Numbered from the stretch's first letter, positions 46,929-56,922 are shown. The stretch: DNA of 64,000 bases from Faecalibacillus faecis (GCF_003024675.1 NZ_PYLP01000001.1:248001-312000), one strand, 5' to 3'. The notes: generated from the letters alone by a model not told the origin. Made by a program: numbers and translations.

Positions 46929-47421
46929 AAAATTATGCTATTTGGCTTTATTTTGTGCAATAGCGATTGTTTTAAGTTATATAGAATCATTAATACCTCT
47001 TTATTTAGGCGTTCTAGGAGCTAAATTAGGGCTTGCAAATGTCGTTACTTTGACATTACTTCTTTGTTTTGGCTTAAAAGAGGCTTTTATTGTCATGCTT
47101 TTAAGAATTTTGGTTGTTTCTATGACTTTTACGAATTTCTATATGTTTTTATATAGTTTATCAGGAGGATTGCTTTCTTTAATAATCATGTATTTATTTT
47201 TAAAAACAAATTTATTTTCTAATATCATTATTTCCATTATGGGTGGTATTTTTCATAATGTAGGACAATTATTGGTGGCAATACTTTTTTTTAGTTCAAC
47301 AGTATTTATGTATTATTTACCTTATCTAATGCTTTTTGGTATACTATCGGGTATTGTAATAGGCATTTTAGGTGAAATCATTTATTTAAAAATAGGAAAT
47401 CAATTAAAGAAAAGAGGTTAG
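46912..47421 (+). CDS. Gx transporter family protein
   Basis: 169-residue membrane protein with five or six hydrophobic segments and the family sequence GVLGAKLGLANVVTLTLLL near residue 35. Often annotated as heptaprenyl diphosphate synthase component I, but its fold resembles ECF-type S components. The pairing with a NusG_II protein beside rnf/apbE suggests uptake or handling of a quinone or flavin precursor; that is inference. The start lies inside the end of the NusG_II gene with AAGGAAAAG upstream. Confidence 0.85.
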   Translation: MEKSIKKLCYLALFCAIAIVLSYIESLIPLYLGVLGAKLGLANVVTLTLLLCFGLKEAFIVMLLRILVVSMTFTNFYMFLYSLSGGLLSLIIMYLFLKTNLFSNIIISIMGGIFHNVGQLLVAILFFSSTVFMYYLPYLMLFGILSGIVIGILGEIIYLKIGNQLKKRG

Positions 47422-47709
47422 AAGTATGTTTATTATTCAAAAAATAAAAACAATGCAAAAATACAAGAAGAAAAGATGAAAGAATAGGTTAAACGTTATA
47501 CATGTGATGTTTTGATTAATAGTTGTGTTTGTGAAAGGTGACTTAAAATAGGTGAGATTTAGTCAATATCTAGTAGCTAAAAATTTATAATTTGTTTTAC
47601 TTAAGGATTTGATATGTAATTGAAATTGTCTTTTTTGTGATTACTTTTAAAATAGAAATCAAAGGAAGAAAAGAACTATGAAAGACTAATATCGCTATTT
47701 TGTAAATAA
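47422..47709. other. Non-coding stretch, probably decayed DNA
   Basis: About 290 very AT-rich bases after the Gx transporter gene. All frames are cut by frequent stops. I see no clear promoter, hairpin with T run or RNA gene. Together with the relics that follow it looks like gene decay. Confidence 0.5.
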
Positions 47710-47966
47710 GGGAAATCACCAAATAAAAATAATATATTAAAACAAGAAGAATATCGCTTTAAAACATTTAATCAAAATACCGCACTTCAAATTATTCAAC
47801 AAATCATAGAGGCTGCTAAAGCGTATGATAAACCTTTTGCATCAAGAATTGTTTATGGAGATAAAATCATTGCTGAATACAGTGAACTAGAAAATACGTC
47901 GTGGTTAAATCGAAAAGAAAAAGTTTGTTATGAAACGAAACATTCTTCGTATTATATCTTCTTAGA
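47710..47966 (+). pseudogene. UPF0303/HbpS-like gene fragment
   Basis: An open frame without a start codon gives YRFKTFNQNTALQIIQQIIE, AAKAYDKPFASRIVYGDKII and WLNRKEKVCYETKHSSYYI. The pattern (FxxFxNxxAL...IVELAxxxxKP, WxxRK, HSSYY) matches the first half of UPF0303 heme-degrading-domain-like proteins. It stops matching at about 47960 and runs in the same frame into an Old Yellow Enzyme fragment, so a deletion seems to have joined two genes. Confidence 0.65.
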
Positions 47967-48504
47967 TAATCGATTAGTCATGACACCAATGCGAACAAAC
48001 TTTGGTGAATAAAATGGTGAGATGAGTTTTTTACATATGAATTATTATGAAAGACGTGCTAAAGGAGGCTATGGTCTTTTAATTGTAGAAAATGCTTATG
48101 TGAAATATCCAGAAGGAAGTAATGGAACAACACAATTACGTATAGATGCCGATAATTATATACCTCGTCTTTATAAACTATGTGAAACCATTCATCAATA
48201 TGGTACGAAAATAGCTATTCAATTAAACCATGCAGGAGCAAGTGCCATGGAAAGTCGTATTGGAATACAACCTGTTTCTGCGAGTGCAACTCCTAATAAA
48301 GCAGGAGGAGCGATTCCTCGTGCTTTAACAGTAGAAGAAATTTATAGTATTGCAGATGATCATGCAACAGCTGCTAAAAGAGCACAAACCATTGGTTTTG
48401 ATGCAATAGAAATTCATGCGGGACATTCTTATTTGATTTCTCAATTTTTATCACCCCTTACCTTTGTTTTTGTTATAACGAATTCTATTTCTTTTGAAAA
48501 ATGA
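47967..48504 (+). pseudogene. Old Yellow Enzyme (NADH:flavin oxidoreductase) fragment
   Basis: NRLVMTPMRTNFGE, a TAA stop (48010-48012), then NGEMSFLHMNYYERRAKGGY, GLLIVENAYVKYPEGSNGTT and IAIQLNHAGASAMES, EIHAGHSYLISQFLSPL: the FMN-binding N-terminal third of an OYE-type enoate reductase such as those acting in gut steroid and enoate reduction. There is an in-frame stop near the start, and the similarity ends at about 48460, after which a short unrelated tail ends at 48504. The C-terminal iron-sulfur and FAD parts are gone, so it is a relic. Confidence 0.8.
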
Positions 48505-48519
48505 GTTTTCATTTTATGA

Positions 48520-50055
<1,536 letters not shown>

Positions 50056-50056
50056 A

Positions 50057-50085
50057 AAAGAATTGCGAATGCAATTCTTTTTTTA
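50057..50085. terminator. Bidirectional terminator between GH1 and LysR genes
   Basis: AAAGAATTGC-GAAT-GCAATTCTTT followed by T on the plus strand and preceded by A, so usable from both sides. Confidence 0.9.
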
Positions 50086-50964
50086 ATGGTTTTCTTTTAT
50101 TAATTGGAAGAATGATTTCATTTCATGAGAAAGCCATTTGTTTTTATGGCAGAGAAGCTGACGATAGACATCAATTTGGTAATCAGGAATATTAATTTGA
50201 ATGATTTTTTTATTTTTTAAATCATTTTCTAAAATATATTTTGGTAAAAAACTGATATATTGATCAAGTTTCAATAGTTCTAAAAGTAAATCTGTATTTT
50301 TAGATTGAATAAAAGGTTTGATTTCTAAATGGTCTTCATGAAGTTTTTCTTCGAGAAGACGACGATAACTGGCATCTTTTTCTGTTAAAATAATAGGATA
50401 AGCTAAGATATCTTGAATTGTTGGTTGTTTCATTTTGCAAATTGGATGATGACATGATGCTACAAAAGCAACTTCTTCTTTGAATTGATATATTTTTAGC
50501 CAATCTGTATCTAAAAGTTGTTTATCAACTAAGTAAGCAAAATCAATATCATTATTTTTAAGCATTTTTAAGAGTCCTTCAATTGTATCTGTTGTAATCG
50601 AAACAGATACATGAGGGTGGTATTGATGATATTTACAAATAAGCTGAGGAACTATGGAAGAACATAATGAATCAATAGTTCCAATTGTAAGATGACCATT
50701 AAGTTCCAATGAAGGATTAATGGCTTCTTTCGCACATGAAATATCATCAAGTATCTTCAAACAGTGCTGATAAAATGTTTTACCATGATTTGTAAGAGTT
50801 ACCTTTTTACCTAAACGATCAAACAATTGCACACCCAGTTCTCTTTCAAGATTTTTGATATGAACGGTGATGGATCCTTGACAATAATCTAACTTTTTAG
50901 AAGCTTTTGAAAAACTGCCTTGTTGAACAATTGTTGTAAATGAAATAAGTTCTTGTATTTCCAT
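50083..50964 (-). CDS. LysR-family transcription regulator
   Basis: 293 residues: winged helix at the N-terminus (MEIQELISFTTIVQQGSFSKASKKL, SQSTVS-position replaced by CQGSITVHIKNLE) and a periplasmic-binding-like effector domain from about residue 88. Divergent from the CyuA-like gene, which it most likely controls. GGAG lies before the start on the minus strand. Confidence 0.93.
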   Translation of the reverse strand: MEIQELISFTTIVQQGSFSKASKKLDYCQGSITVHIKNLERELGVQLFDRLGKKVTLTNHGKTFYQHCLKILDDISCAKEAINPSLELNGHLTIGTIDSLCSSIVPQLICKYHQYHPHVSVSITTDTIEGLLKMLKNNDIDFAYLVDKQLLDTDWLKIYQFKEEVAFVASCHHPICKMKQPTIQDILAYPIILTEKDASYRRLLEEKLHEDHLEIKPFIQSKNTDLLLELLKLDQYISFLPKYILENDLKNKKIIQINIPDYQIDVYRQLLCHKNKWLSHEMKSFFQLIKENH

Positions 50965-51017
50965 AAAATTCTCCTATTAAAAAAATTAAACATATCCATT
51001 AAAATCATTTAATTTAC

Positions 51018-51052
51018 TTGATAATACATTTATATTAAACTAGAGTTATCAA
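51018..51052 (+). promoter_or_regulatory. Promoter and LysR-type inverted repeat before the CyuA-like gene
   Basis: TTGATAA (51018-51024) and TTATCAA (51046-51052) form perfect 7-base arms 21 bases apart. TTGATA (51018-51023), 17 bases, TAGAGT (51041-51046) could serve as promoter, so the repeat would straddle it. Assignment to the divergent LysR protein is inferred. Confidence 0.5.
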
Positions 51053-51079
51053 TTAATCAAGGAGTAAAGGAGCGTTTAT

Positions 51080-52351
51080 ATGAAAAAGACAGAACAAAAA
51101 TATCAAACGTATGTTCAAATATTAAAAGAAGAATTAATTCCTGCTATGGGATGTACAGAGCCGATTTCATTAGCGTATGGAGCAAGCCTTGCTAGAAAAG
51201 TGTTAAATCATTTACCTGCAAAAATTGTTGTAGAAGCAAGTGGGAGTATTATAAAAAATGTAAAGAGTGTCATTGTTCCTCATACACATCATTTAAAAGG
51301 AATTAAAGCAGCTGTTTGTGCTGGAATCATAGGGGGCAATGCTGATAAATATTTAGAAGTATTAAGTCAAATTGATGAAAAAACAAAGGAAGAAATAGAC
51401 CAATATATAGAAAAAGTAGATTTTGAAGAACATTTTTTAGAGAGTTCAAAAGTATTTGATTATATAATAACGGTTTGGAATAAAAAAGAGTATGTAAAAG
51501 TGAGAGTAAGTGATTCTCATATGAATGTTGTTTGTATAGAAAAAAATGGAGAAATACTTCAAAAAGAGAAAAGCATTATAAAAGAGGAAAAAGCAGATCG
51601 CTCATTATTAGATATAGAAGATATTTATGATTTTATAGCGACTGTTGATTTGATCGATATTCAAGAAATTTTAGAAAGACAACTAGATTATAATTATGCG
51701 ATAGCTTGTGAAGGTTTAAACGATAATTATGGAGCTAATATTGGAAAAGTTCTTTTAAAATCTTTTGGCAAAGATGTAAAAAATAAAGCGAAGGCTTATG
51801 CTGCAGCAGGGAGTGATGCAAGAATGAATGGTTGCGAATTGCCGGTTGTTATTAATTCGGGGAGTGGTAATCAAGGTATGACATGTTCTTTACCTATTTT
51901 TATCTATGCTCAAGAATTAAAGGTTTCAAAAGAAAAAATGTTTAGAGCATTAGCACTATCTAACCTTGTAGCAATTCATGAAAAAAGTGGTATTGGAACT
52001 TTATCAGCTTATTGTGGGGCAGTAAGTGCCGCTACTGGAGCTGGTGCGGGAATTGCTTACTTATACGATGAAGATTATCAAACTGTCATTCATACAATTG
52101 TTAATACACTTGCCAATGTTTCGGGGATAGTTTGTGATGGAGCCAAAGCTTCTTGTGCGGCAAAAATTGCTTCTAGTGTTGATGCGGCTATTTTAGGCTA
52201 TCATATGTACAAAAATGGACAAGAATTTAAATCTGGAGACGGACTTGTGATGGAAGATGTTGAAGCAACGATTCAGAGTGTCGGACGATTAGGCAGAGAA
52301 GGAATGAAGGAAACGAATAAAGAAATTATTAAGATGATGATTCATGAATAA
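51080..52351 (+). CDS. UPF0597/CyuA-like L-cysteine desulfidase (serine dehydratase alpha family)
   Basis: 423 residues. MGCTEPISLAYG near residue 25, SGSGNQGMTCSLPIF, YCGAVSAATGAGAGIAYL and VCDGAKASCAAK supply the conserved cysteines for an oxygen-sensitive [4Fe-4S] cluster, as in CyuA/CdsB-type cysteine desulfidases that make pyruvate, ammonia and sulfide from L-cysteine. It is related to the alpha part of SdaA encoded at 18590. The neighbouring LysR gene is a likely activator. AAAGGAG precedes the start. Confidence 0.9.
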   Translation: MKKTEQKYQTYVQILKEELIPAMGCTEPISLAYGASLARKVLNHLPAKIVVEASGSIIKNVKSVIVPHTHHLKGIKAAVCAGIIGGNADKYLEVLSQIDEKTKEEIDQYIEKVDFEEHFLESSKVFDYIITVWNKKEYVKVRVSDSHMNVVCIEKNGEILQKEKSIIKEEKADRSLLDIEDIYDFIATVDLIDIQEILERQLDYNYAIACEGLNDNYGANIGKVLLKSFGKDVKNKAKAYAAAGSDARMNGCELPVVINSGSGNQGMTCSLPIFIYAQELKVSKEKMFRALALSNLVAIHEKSGIGTLSAYCGAVSAATGAGAGIAYLYDEDYQTVIHTIVNTLANVSGIVCDGAKASCAAKIASSVDAAILGYHMYKNGQEFKSGDGLVMEDVEATIQSVGRLGREGMKETNKEIIKMMIHE

Positions 52352-52358
52352 TAGACAA

Positions 52359-52391
52359 ATGGAGCATTGATTTATCAATACTCCATATTTT
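52359..52391 (+). terminator. Terminator after the CyuA-like gene
   Basis: ATGGAG-C-ATTGAT / ATCAAT-A-CTCCAT with a 2-base loop and a facing C-A mismatch, followed by T5. Confidence 0.85.
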
Positions 52392-53147
52392 TATTTTGAA
52401 GTTAAATCTTTAATAACATCACTGGCAATAATGAGACCTACAGTTGAAGGAACAAAAGCGTTACTTCCAGGAATATCTCTTCTAATTGTACATTTACGTT
52501 TTGTACCAGGAGGGCATATACAATGTGTTCGGCAACTAATGGATAAATCATCTATTGGGCGAATTGGTTTTTCTTCAAAATAAACAACTTTTAATTTTTT
52601 AACATGTCTTTTTTTTTAGTTCTCTACGCATGACTTTTGCTAGAGGACATACTTTTGTTTTATAAATATCTGTGATTTTAAATTGAGTAGGATCAACTTT
52701 ATTTCCAGCTCCCGTACTTGAAATAATGGGAATATTGTGTTCTTGGGCTTTTAAAACAAGCTCGATTTTCGCAGAAACTGTATCAACTGCATCAATAATA
52801 TAATCATAATCTTCAAATGAAAAATCATTTGCATTTTCAGGTAAAAAGAAGCATTGATGTGTGTGAACGTTTACTTTTGGATTGATTTGTAACATTCTTT
52901 CTTTCATAACATCTGTTTTATATTTACCAACAGTATCGAAAGTAGCGATTATTTGACGATTTATATTGGTAAGGCAAATTTTATCATCATCAATTAAATC
53001 AAAAGAGCCAATGCCACTTCTTACAGGGGCTTCACAAACGTACCCGCCAACACCATCTAGACCAAAAATGGCTACATGGTTATTTTGAAGTTTATTCATG
53101 GCTTCTTTTCCATATAATAATTGTGTTCTTGAAAATTGGTTTAACAT
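52391..53147 (-). pseudogene. tcdA: tRNA threonylcarbamoyladenosine dehydratase TcdA, frame broken at an A9 tract
   Basis: ThiF/E1-like enzyme that cyclises t6A in tRNA. The first frame (53147 down to 52599) has RTQLLYGKEAMNKLQNNHV, GLDGVGGY (nucleotide loop), DDDKICLTNINRQ and CPLAKVMRRELKKK, then stops. The second frame continues RHVKKLKVVYFEEKPIRPID, SCRTHCICPPGTK and IPGSNAFVPSTVGLIIASDVI to a stop at 52391. Removing one T from the plus-strand T9 tract (52609-52617) joins them into a normal 251-residue protein. Could be a sequencing indel, a real mutation or slippage. Confidence 0.85.
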
Positions 53148-53182
53148 AGTTCTTCCTTAATTATAGTAAAATACTATGAAAT

Positions 53183-53210
53183 ATTGTAATCATTTATATG
53201 ATGAAGTCAA
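53183..53210 (-). promoter_or_regulatory. Promoter of tcdA
   Basis: On the minus strand TTGACT (53210-53205), 16 bases, TACAAT (53188-53183). Confidence 0.75.
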
Positions 53211-53219
53211 TATTTTTTG

Positions 53220-53248
53220 TTGACTTTAAAAAAATATTTTTGTAGAAT
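53220..53248 (+). promoter_or_regulatory. Promoter of the DUF2798 gene
   Basis: TTGACT (53220-53225), 17 bases, TAGAAT (53243-53248); RNA would begin near 53255, 90 bases before the start codon. Confidence 0.75.
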
Positions 53249-53254
53249 AACACT

Positions 53255-53346
53255 CGGCTTTAAATTAAATATTTGGTATCTATTGGAAACGCACACTCCC
53301 TGAGTGATAACGAACAACACAATTCATTATCATAAGGAGGTTTTTT
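53255..53346 (+). promoter_or_regulatory. 5' leader of the DUF2798 gene with hairpin
   Basis: About 90 untranslated bases, less AT-rich than the surroundings, with the hairpin CACTC-CCT-GAGTG (53294-53306). It may be a structured leader; no riboswitch class was recognised. Confidence 0.4.
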
Positions 53347-53814
53347 ATGCCGAAAACAAAATTTCAAGAAATTATTTTTACAATTATGATGGTTTTCATG
53401 ATGGTCTATTTTATGATTTGTTACAACATTGCTCTAAATGTTGGAAGTATGACAAATCAAGTGTTTTTAGATGCTTTTCATGAATTAGTGATTATGGGAC
53501 CTATTGCCTTTATTTTAGATTTCTTTATTATTGGATACTTAGCTAAAAAGAAAGCATTTCAAATCGTTAACTTAGAAAAAGATAATCCTTTTCATTTAGT
53601 TATCGCAATTTCCATTGTTTCAATTATTTTAATGTGTCCTTGTATGTCACTTGTAGCAACGCTTTTATTTAAAAATGCAGGAAGTCAAATCATTGCGATT
53701 TGGTTACAAACAACAGTAATGAATTTCCCAATGGCATTTTTCTTACAATTATGTTTTGCTGGGCCAATCGTTAGATTTGTCTTTGGAAAAATTTTTAATG
53801 AAAATAGAGCTTAG
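53347..53814 (+). CDS. DUF2798 membrane protein
   Basis: 155 residues with four membrane segments. The repeated pattern (FTIMMVFMMVYFMICYNIAL, MGPIAFILDFFIIGYLA; then CPCMSLVATLLF, TVMNFPMAFFLQLCFAGPIVRFVF) is that of two DUF2798 units. Function unknown. AAGGAGG precedes the start. Preceded by its own promoter and leader; followed by a terminator that overlaps the stop. Confidence 0.85.
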   Translation: MPKTKFQEIIFTIMMVFMMVYFMICYNIALNVGSMTNQVFLDAFHELVIMGPIAFILDFFIIGYLAKKKAFQIVNLEKDNPFHLVIAISIVSIILMCPCMSLVATLLFKNAGSQIIAIWLQTTVMNFPMAFFLQLCFAGPIVRFVFGKIFNENRA

Positions 53815-53828
53815 TCTCTATTTTTTTA
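53804..53828 (+). terminator. Terminator after the DUF2798 gene
   Basis: ATAGAG / CTCTAT stem around a CTTAGT loop, then T8; the loop includes the stop codon. Confidence 0.8.
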
Positions 53829-53883
53829 TTTTACAAAGAAAAAGAGTTTCGCTAAAATAAAAGAAGATAAGGGGGATTTTAAA

Positions 53884-54684
53884 TTGAAACTAACAATGCT
53901 TGGAACAGGGAATGCACTGGTTACAAAGTGCTATAATACGTGCTTTATCATTGAAAATGAAAATGATTATTTTATGGTGGATGCCGGTGGGGGAAATACG
54001 GTATTAAATCAACTTGAAAAAGCAAAAATCAATTGGAAAGAGATAAAACATATTTTTGTAACGCATAAGCATATTGATCATTTGCTTGGTATGATTTGGA
54101 TGATTCGTCTTATTTGTCAAAATATGGCAGCAGATAAATATGAAGGAGAAGCATACATTTATGGCCATCAAGAAGTGATTGAGATGTTAGAAACGATAGC
54201 TCGAATGCTTTTACAAAGTAAACAAACAAAATTTATCAATGATCGTTTGCATCTTGTTGTTGTACATGATGGTGAAGTAAAAGAAATCATTGGTAAGAAA
54301 GTTACTTTTTTTGATATTCAATCAACAAAAGCTAAACAATTTGGTTTTATGATGGAATTGGATCAAGATAGAAAATTAACATGTTGTGGGGATGAACCTT
54401 ATAATGAAGAAAATGAAAAATATGCTTTAAAGAGTGATTATTTATTACATGAAGCTTTTTGCTTGTATGATCAAGTAGATATTTTTCATCCTTATGAAAA
54501 ACATCATTCAACAGTTAAAGATGCGTGTCAACTTGCTCAAAAATTAGCTGTTAAAAATATTATTCTTTATCATAGTGAAGATCAAAATATTAAAAATCGT
54601 AAGGAACTTTATACAAAAGAAGGGAAAGATTATTTTGATGGAAATATTTATGTTCCAAATGATTTAGAAGTAATTGAATTATAG
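53884..54684 (+). CDS. MBL-fold metallo-hydrolase (RNase Z-like)
   Basis: 266 residues. MKLTMLGTGNALVTKCYNTC start, metal motif THKHIDHLLG (HxHxDH), a later acidic ligand in CCGDEP and His in LYHSED. The overall pattern is that of RNase Z/arylsulfatase-like hydrolases, but a true tRNase Z exosite arm is not obvious, so the substrate is open. The start is TTG 53884 with AAGGGGG upstream. The RpiR gene follows after 13 bases, so they form one operon. Confidence 0.87.
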   Translation: MKLTMLGTGNALVTKCYNTCFIIENENDYFMVDAGGGNTVLNQLEKAKINWKEIKHIFVTHKHIDHLLGMIWMIRLICQNMAADKYEGEAYIYGHQEVIEMLETIARMLLQSKQTKFINDRLHLVVVHDGEVKEIIGKKVTFFDIQSTKAKQFGFMMELDQDRKLTCCGDEPYNEENEKYALKSDYLLHEAFCLYDQVDIFHPYEKHHSTVKDACQLAQKLAVKNIILYHSEDQNIKNRKELYTKEGKDYFDGNIYVPNDLEVIEL

Positions 54685-54697
54685 AAAGGAGATTTAT

Positions 54698-55570
54698 ATG
54701 CTTATTGTTAATCAAATAGAAAACACCCATTTTTCAAAAACAGAAAGAGAAATTGTTGATTATATTATTGATCAAGGGATGAATATTGAAAAAATGTCAG
54801 CTAATGAAATTGCTAGAAATACCTTTACAAGTGCACCTTTATTGGTAAGAATTGCTAAGAAATTAGGGTATAGTGGTTTTAATGAGTTTAAGAGTGCGTA
54901 TTTAAAAGAACTTGCGTATATGTTAGAAGAAACCGACGTAGATGCTTCTATTCCGTTTTTGTTGAGTGATGATTTGATGACAATTAGTAAAAACATTGCG
55001 TTATTAGAAAAAGAAACTATTCAAGATACAGAACAATTGAATCATCACGATGAATTACAACATGCAATCTCATTATTAGAAAAAACTAAGAAAATAGATG
55101 TCTATGGTGTTTTAGATAATATTTTACTCGCAAAACATTTTCAAACATTGATGATGGATATTGGTAAAGATGTTCAAGTTATTGATCAGGTAACAGGACA
55201 AAAAAGAAGTGCGTGCTTAGCTGATGAAACTCATTGTGCCATTATCATTTCTTATTCCGGTCAAACTGAAGAAATGTTGGAAGTGGCAGAAATTTATCAT
55301 AAAAGACAAATACCTTTTATTTCTATTACCTGTATGGCAGAAAATTCTCTTTCTAGATTGGCAGACGCACATCTTTACCTTTCTTCAAGAGAAATGTTAC
55401 ATATTAAAATAGGGGACTTTGCTTCAACAACTTCATTAAAATATCTTTTTGATGTTTTATATGCAGGAATTTTTTCTAAAAATTACAAAAAGAACTTAGA
55501 AACAAAAATTGTGGTGGCTTCGTATGTGGATGATCGTCAAAGTGAAGATGAATATATAAATGAAAAATAG
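54698..55570 (+). CDS. RpiR/MurR-family transcription regulator
   Basis: 290 residues: HTH_6 (about 1-75; KMSANEIARNTFTSAPLLVRIAKKLG) and SIS domain (about 120-255; KKIDVYGVLDN, AIIISYSGQTEEMLEVAE). AAAGGAG stands before ATG 54698. In operon with the MBL hydrolase; likely senses a phosphorylated sugar. Differs from the RpiR protein encoded at 32806 in having the full SYSGxTxE phosphosugar loop. Confidence 0.92.
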   Translation: MLIVNQIENTHFSKTEREIVDYIIDQGMNIEKMSANEIARNTFTSAPLLVRIAKKLGYSGFNEFKSAYLKELAYMLEETDVDASIPFLLSDDLMTISKNIALLEKETIQDTEQLNHHDELQHAISLLEKTKKIDVYGVLDNILLAKHFQTLMMDIGKDVQVIDQVTGQKRSACLADETHCAIIISYSGQTEEMLEVAEIYHKRQIPFISITCMAENSLSRLADAHLYLSSREMLHIKIGDFASTTSLKYLFDVLYAGIFSKNYKKNLETKIVVASYVDDRQSEDEYINEK

Positions 55571-55592
55571 GTCGAGCGACCTATTTTTTTAA
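55566..55592. terminator. Bidirectional terminator between RpiR and the coiled-coil gene
   Basis: AATAGGTCG-AG-CGACCTATT, with T run; includes stop codons of both convergent genes. Confidence 0.88.
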
Positions 55593-55937
55593 TGCTTTAT
55601 TTTTTAAATCATTTACGTATTCCATTTGATGTTCTGCGTTTTCACGAAGTTCTTTTTCCATTTTTTCAACAGTAGAATGTTTAACAGCTTGAATTTCATC
55701 TTCTTTTCCATAAATCGCTTCATAAGCTTCTTTAGCGTTATGTTGTAAGGCATGACGCATTTGATGTAATTCTTCTAATTTCTTTTCATGTTCTTTGATT
55801 TCGTTATCAACAGATTTATACATTTCTTCAATTGTTAATTGCTTTTTAGTGTCATCATCGTGTTGAATGTCTTGACCGTCCTTAAAATATTTTCTTAAAG
55901 ATTCTTTTGCTTGTTCATTAATTTCATTGATACTCAT
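55581..55937 (-). CDS. Coiled-coil protein of unknown function
   Basis: 118 residues, highly charged, without membrane segments. Long heptad-like stretches (about 35-70 and 85-115; EIKEHEKKLEELHQMRHALQ, VEKMEKELRENAEHQMEYV) predict coiled coils. No family recognised. GGG-AATA-type ribosome site (GAGGGAAT) precedes the start on the minus strand. Its position beside the metal-regulator gene may be incidental. Confidence 0.7.
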   Translation of the reverse strand: MSINEINEQAKESLRKYFKDGQDIQHDDDTKKQLTIEEMYKSVDNEIKEHEKKLEELHQMRHALQHNAKEAYEAIYGKEDEIQAVKHSTVEKMEKELRENAEHQMEYVNDLKNKALKK

Positions 55938-56053
55938 ATTTTATTCCCTCTTTCTTACTACACCCGTATATTAGAATAAAAAATAAAAGAGATAAAGCTT
56001 TTACAACACACTTTGAATTCCATTAACAAAACTAAAAAAATGTAAGTGCTTTA

Positions 56054-56074
56054 AATGTTAATGATATTAACATT
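56054..56074. repeat. Perfect inverted repeat upstream of the DtxR-like gene
   Basis: AATGTTAAT-GAT-ATTAACATT, 9-bp arms. It touches the -35 hexamer TTGACA (56073-56078), so an operator role is likely. It is not the same sequence as the TTAG-N6-CTAA sites. Confidence 0.6.
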
Positions 56075-56100
56075 GACATCGAAGTTAGTCTATGCTAATT
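56073..56100 (+). promoter_or_regulatory. Promoter -35 and TTAG-N6-CTAA operator of the DtxR-like gene
   Basis: TTGACA (56073-56078) is followed by AGTTAG-TCTATG-CTAATT (56083-56100), an inverted repeat with one mismatch. A weak -10 (TAATTT) would fall at its right arm. The same AGTTAG-N6-CTAA form recurs at 57026-57049. Suggests autoregulation. Confidence 0.6.
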
Positions 56101-56118
56101 TCTTTTTAGGAGATGATT

Positions 56119-56922
56119 ATGAATGAAGAAAAAATAAAATGTTTATTATTAATAAATGAAAATAAAAAAATAACTGTAACAGCGTTAGCTAAAAAAATGA
56201 ATGTTTCAAAAGCAACAATGTCACGTATGGTTTCTTCTTTTTACGAGGAAGGGTATACCCTTGAACAAGGTAAATGTTTGCTTTCTAAAAAAGGAAAGAA
56301 TTATATTGAAGAAACAAAAAGAAAAATAAAAAATTTAACTTATTGGTTACAAAAAACAAGTCGTTTAAATGAAGAAGAAGCACACCAAGAAGCCATCAAA
56401 CTTTTTACAACACTCAATAAAGAAACAATTGAACGTATATGTAGTCGTATTCATTTTAATCAAGTTTTTGATCAACTTGGGGATCTTGTAGAATTTTCAG
56501 GACATTATTTAGAACATCATCTAGAACCAGGTAAATATATTTTTTCTTTTACTTTATTTCATTATAAAGATGCAAATGTTCATTCGATGGCTAACTCGGG
56601 TTTTATACATCCAGCTTATCTTTTAATTGAACAACATCAAGGTTTTTTGGTCTTTCAACCTATAGAAATGAAAAAGGAATTATTAAAAGAAAGAATTACG
56701 ATTTCTTCAAAACTTAAATCAATGAAATATCTTTTGAATGGTAGGGAATATGAATGTTTTGAAAAGAATGATTGTTTCTATATTCCTATCACGGATTTGA
56801 AATTCTTTTATACAAAAGAAGAAAGATTGATGCAAACATCGCTTACGGTTAAATTAAAAGTTGATTTGTTAAAAGGACATATGCCAGAAAATCTTGCACT
56901 GTTAAAAATATTGTTTCATTAA
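56119..56922 (+). CDS. DtxR-like metal-responsive regulator
   Basis: 267 residues. The N-terminal winged helix (ITVTALAKKMNVSKATMSRMVSSFYEEGYT), the following LSKKGKNYIEETKRKI, and an alpha region with EEEAHQEAIKLF match the DNA-binding and dimerisation/metal parts of DtxR/MntR proteins (EEAxxEA region). The C-terminal half (about 125-267) is not the usual SH3-like domain and I do not recognise it. ATG 56119 is 6 bases after AGGAG; ATG 56113 abuts it. Two similar inverted repeats before this gene and the next operon suggest it controls both. Confidence 0.75.
   Translation: MNEEKIKCLLLINENKKITVTALAKKMNVSKATMSRMVSSFYEEGYTLEQGKCLLSKKGKNYIEETKRKIKNLTYWLQKTSRLNEEEAHQEAIKLFTTLNKETIERICSRIHFNQVFDQLGDLVEFSGHYLEHHLEPGKYIFSFTLFHYKDANVHSMANSGFIHPAYLLIEQHQGFLVFQPIEMKKELLKERITISSKLKSMKYLLNGREYECFEKNDCFYIPITDLKFFYTKEERLMQTSLTVKLKVDLLKGHMPENLALLKILFH

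Noticed and set aside
47426-47479. 17-codon frame MFIIQKIKTMQKYKKKR after the Gx transporter gene
   Set aside because: No ribosome site of note, low complexity and located in apparently decayed DNA.
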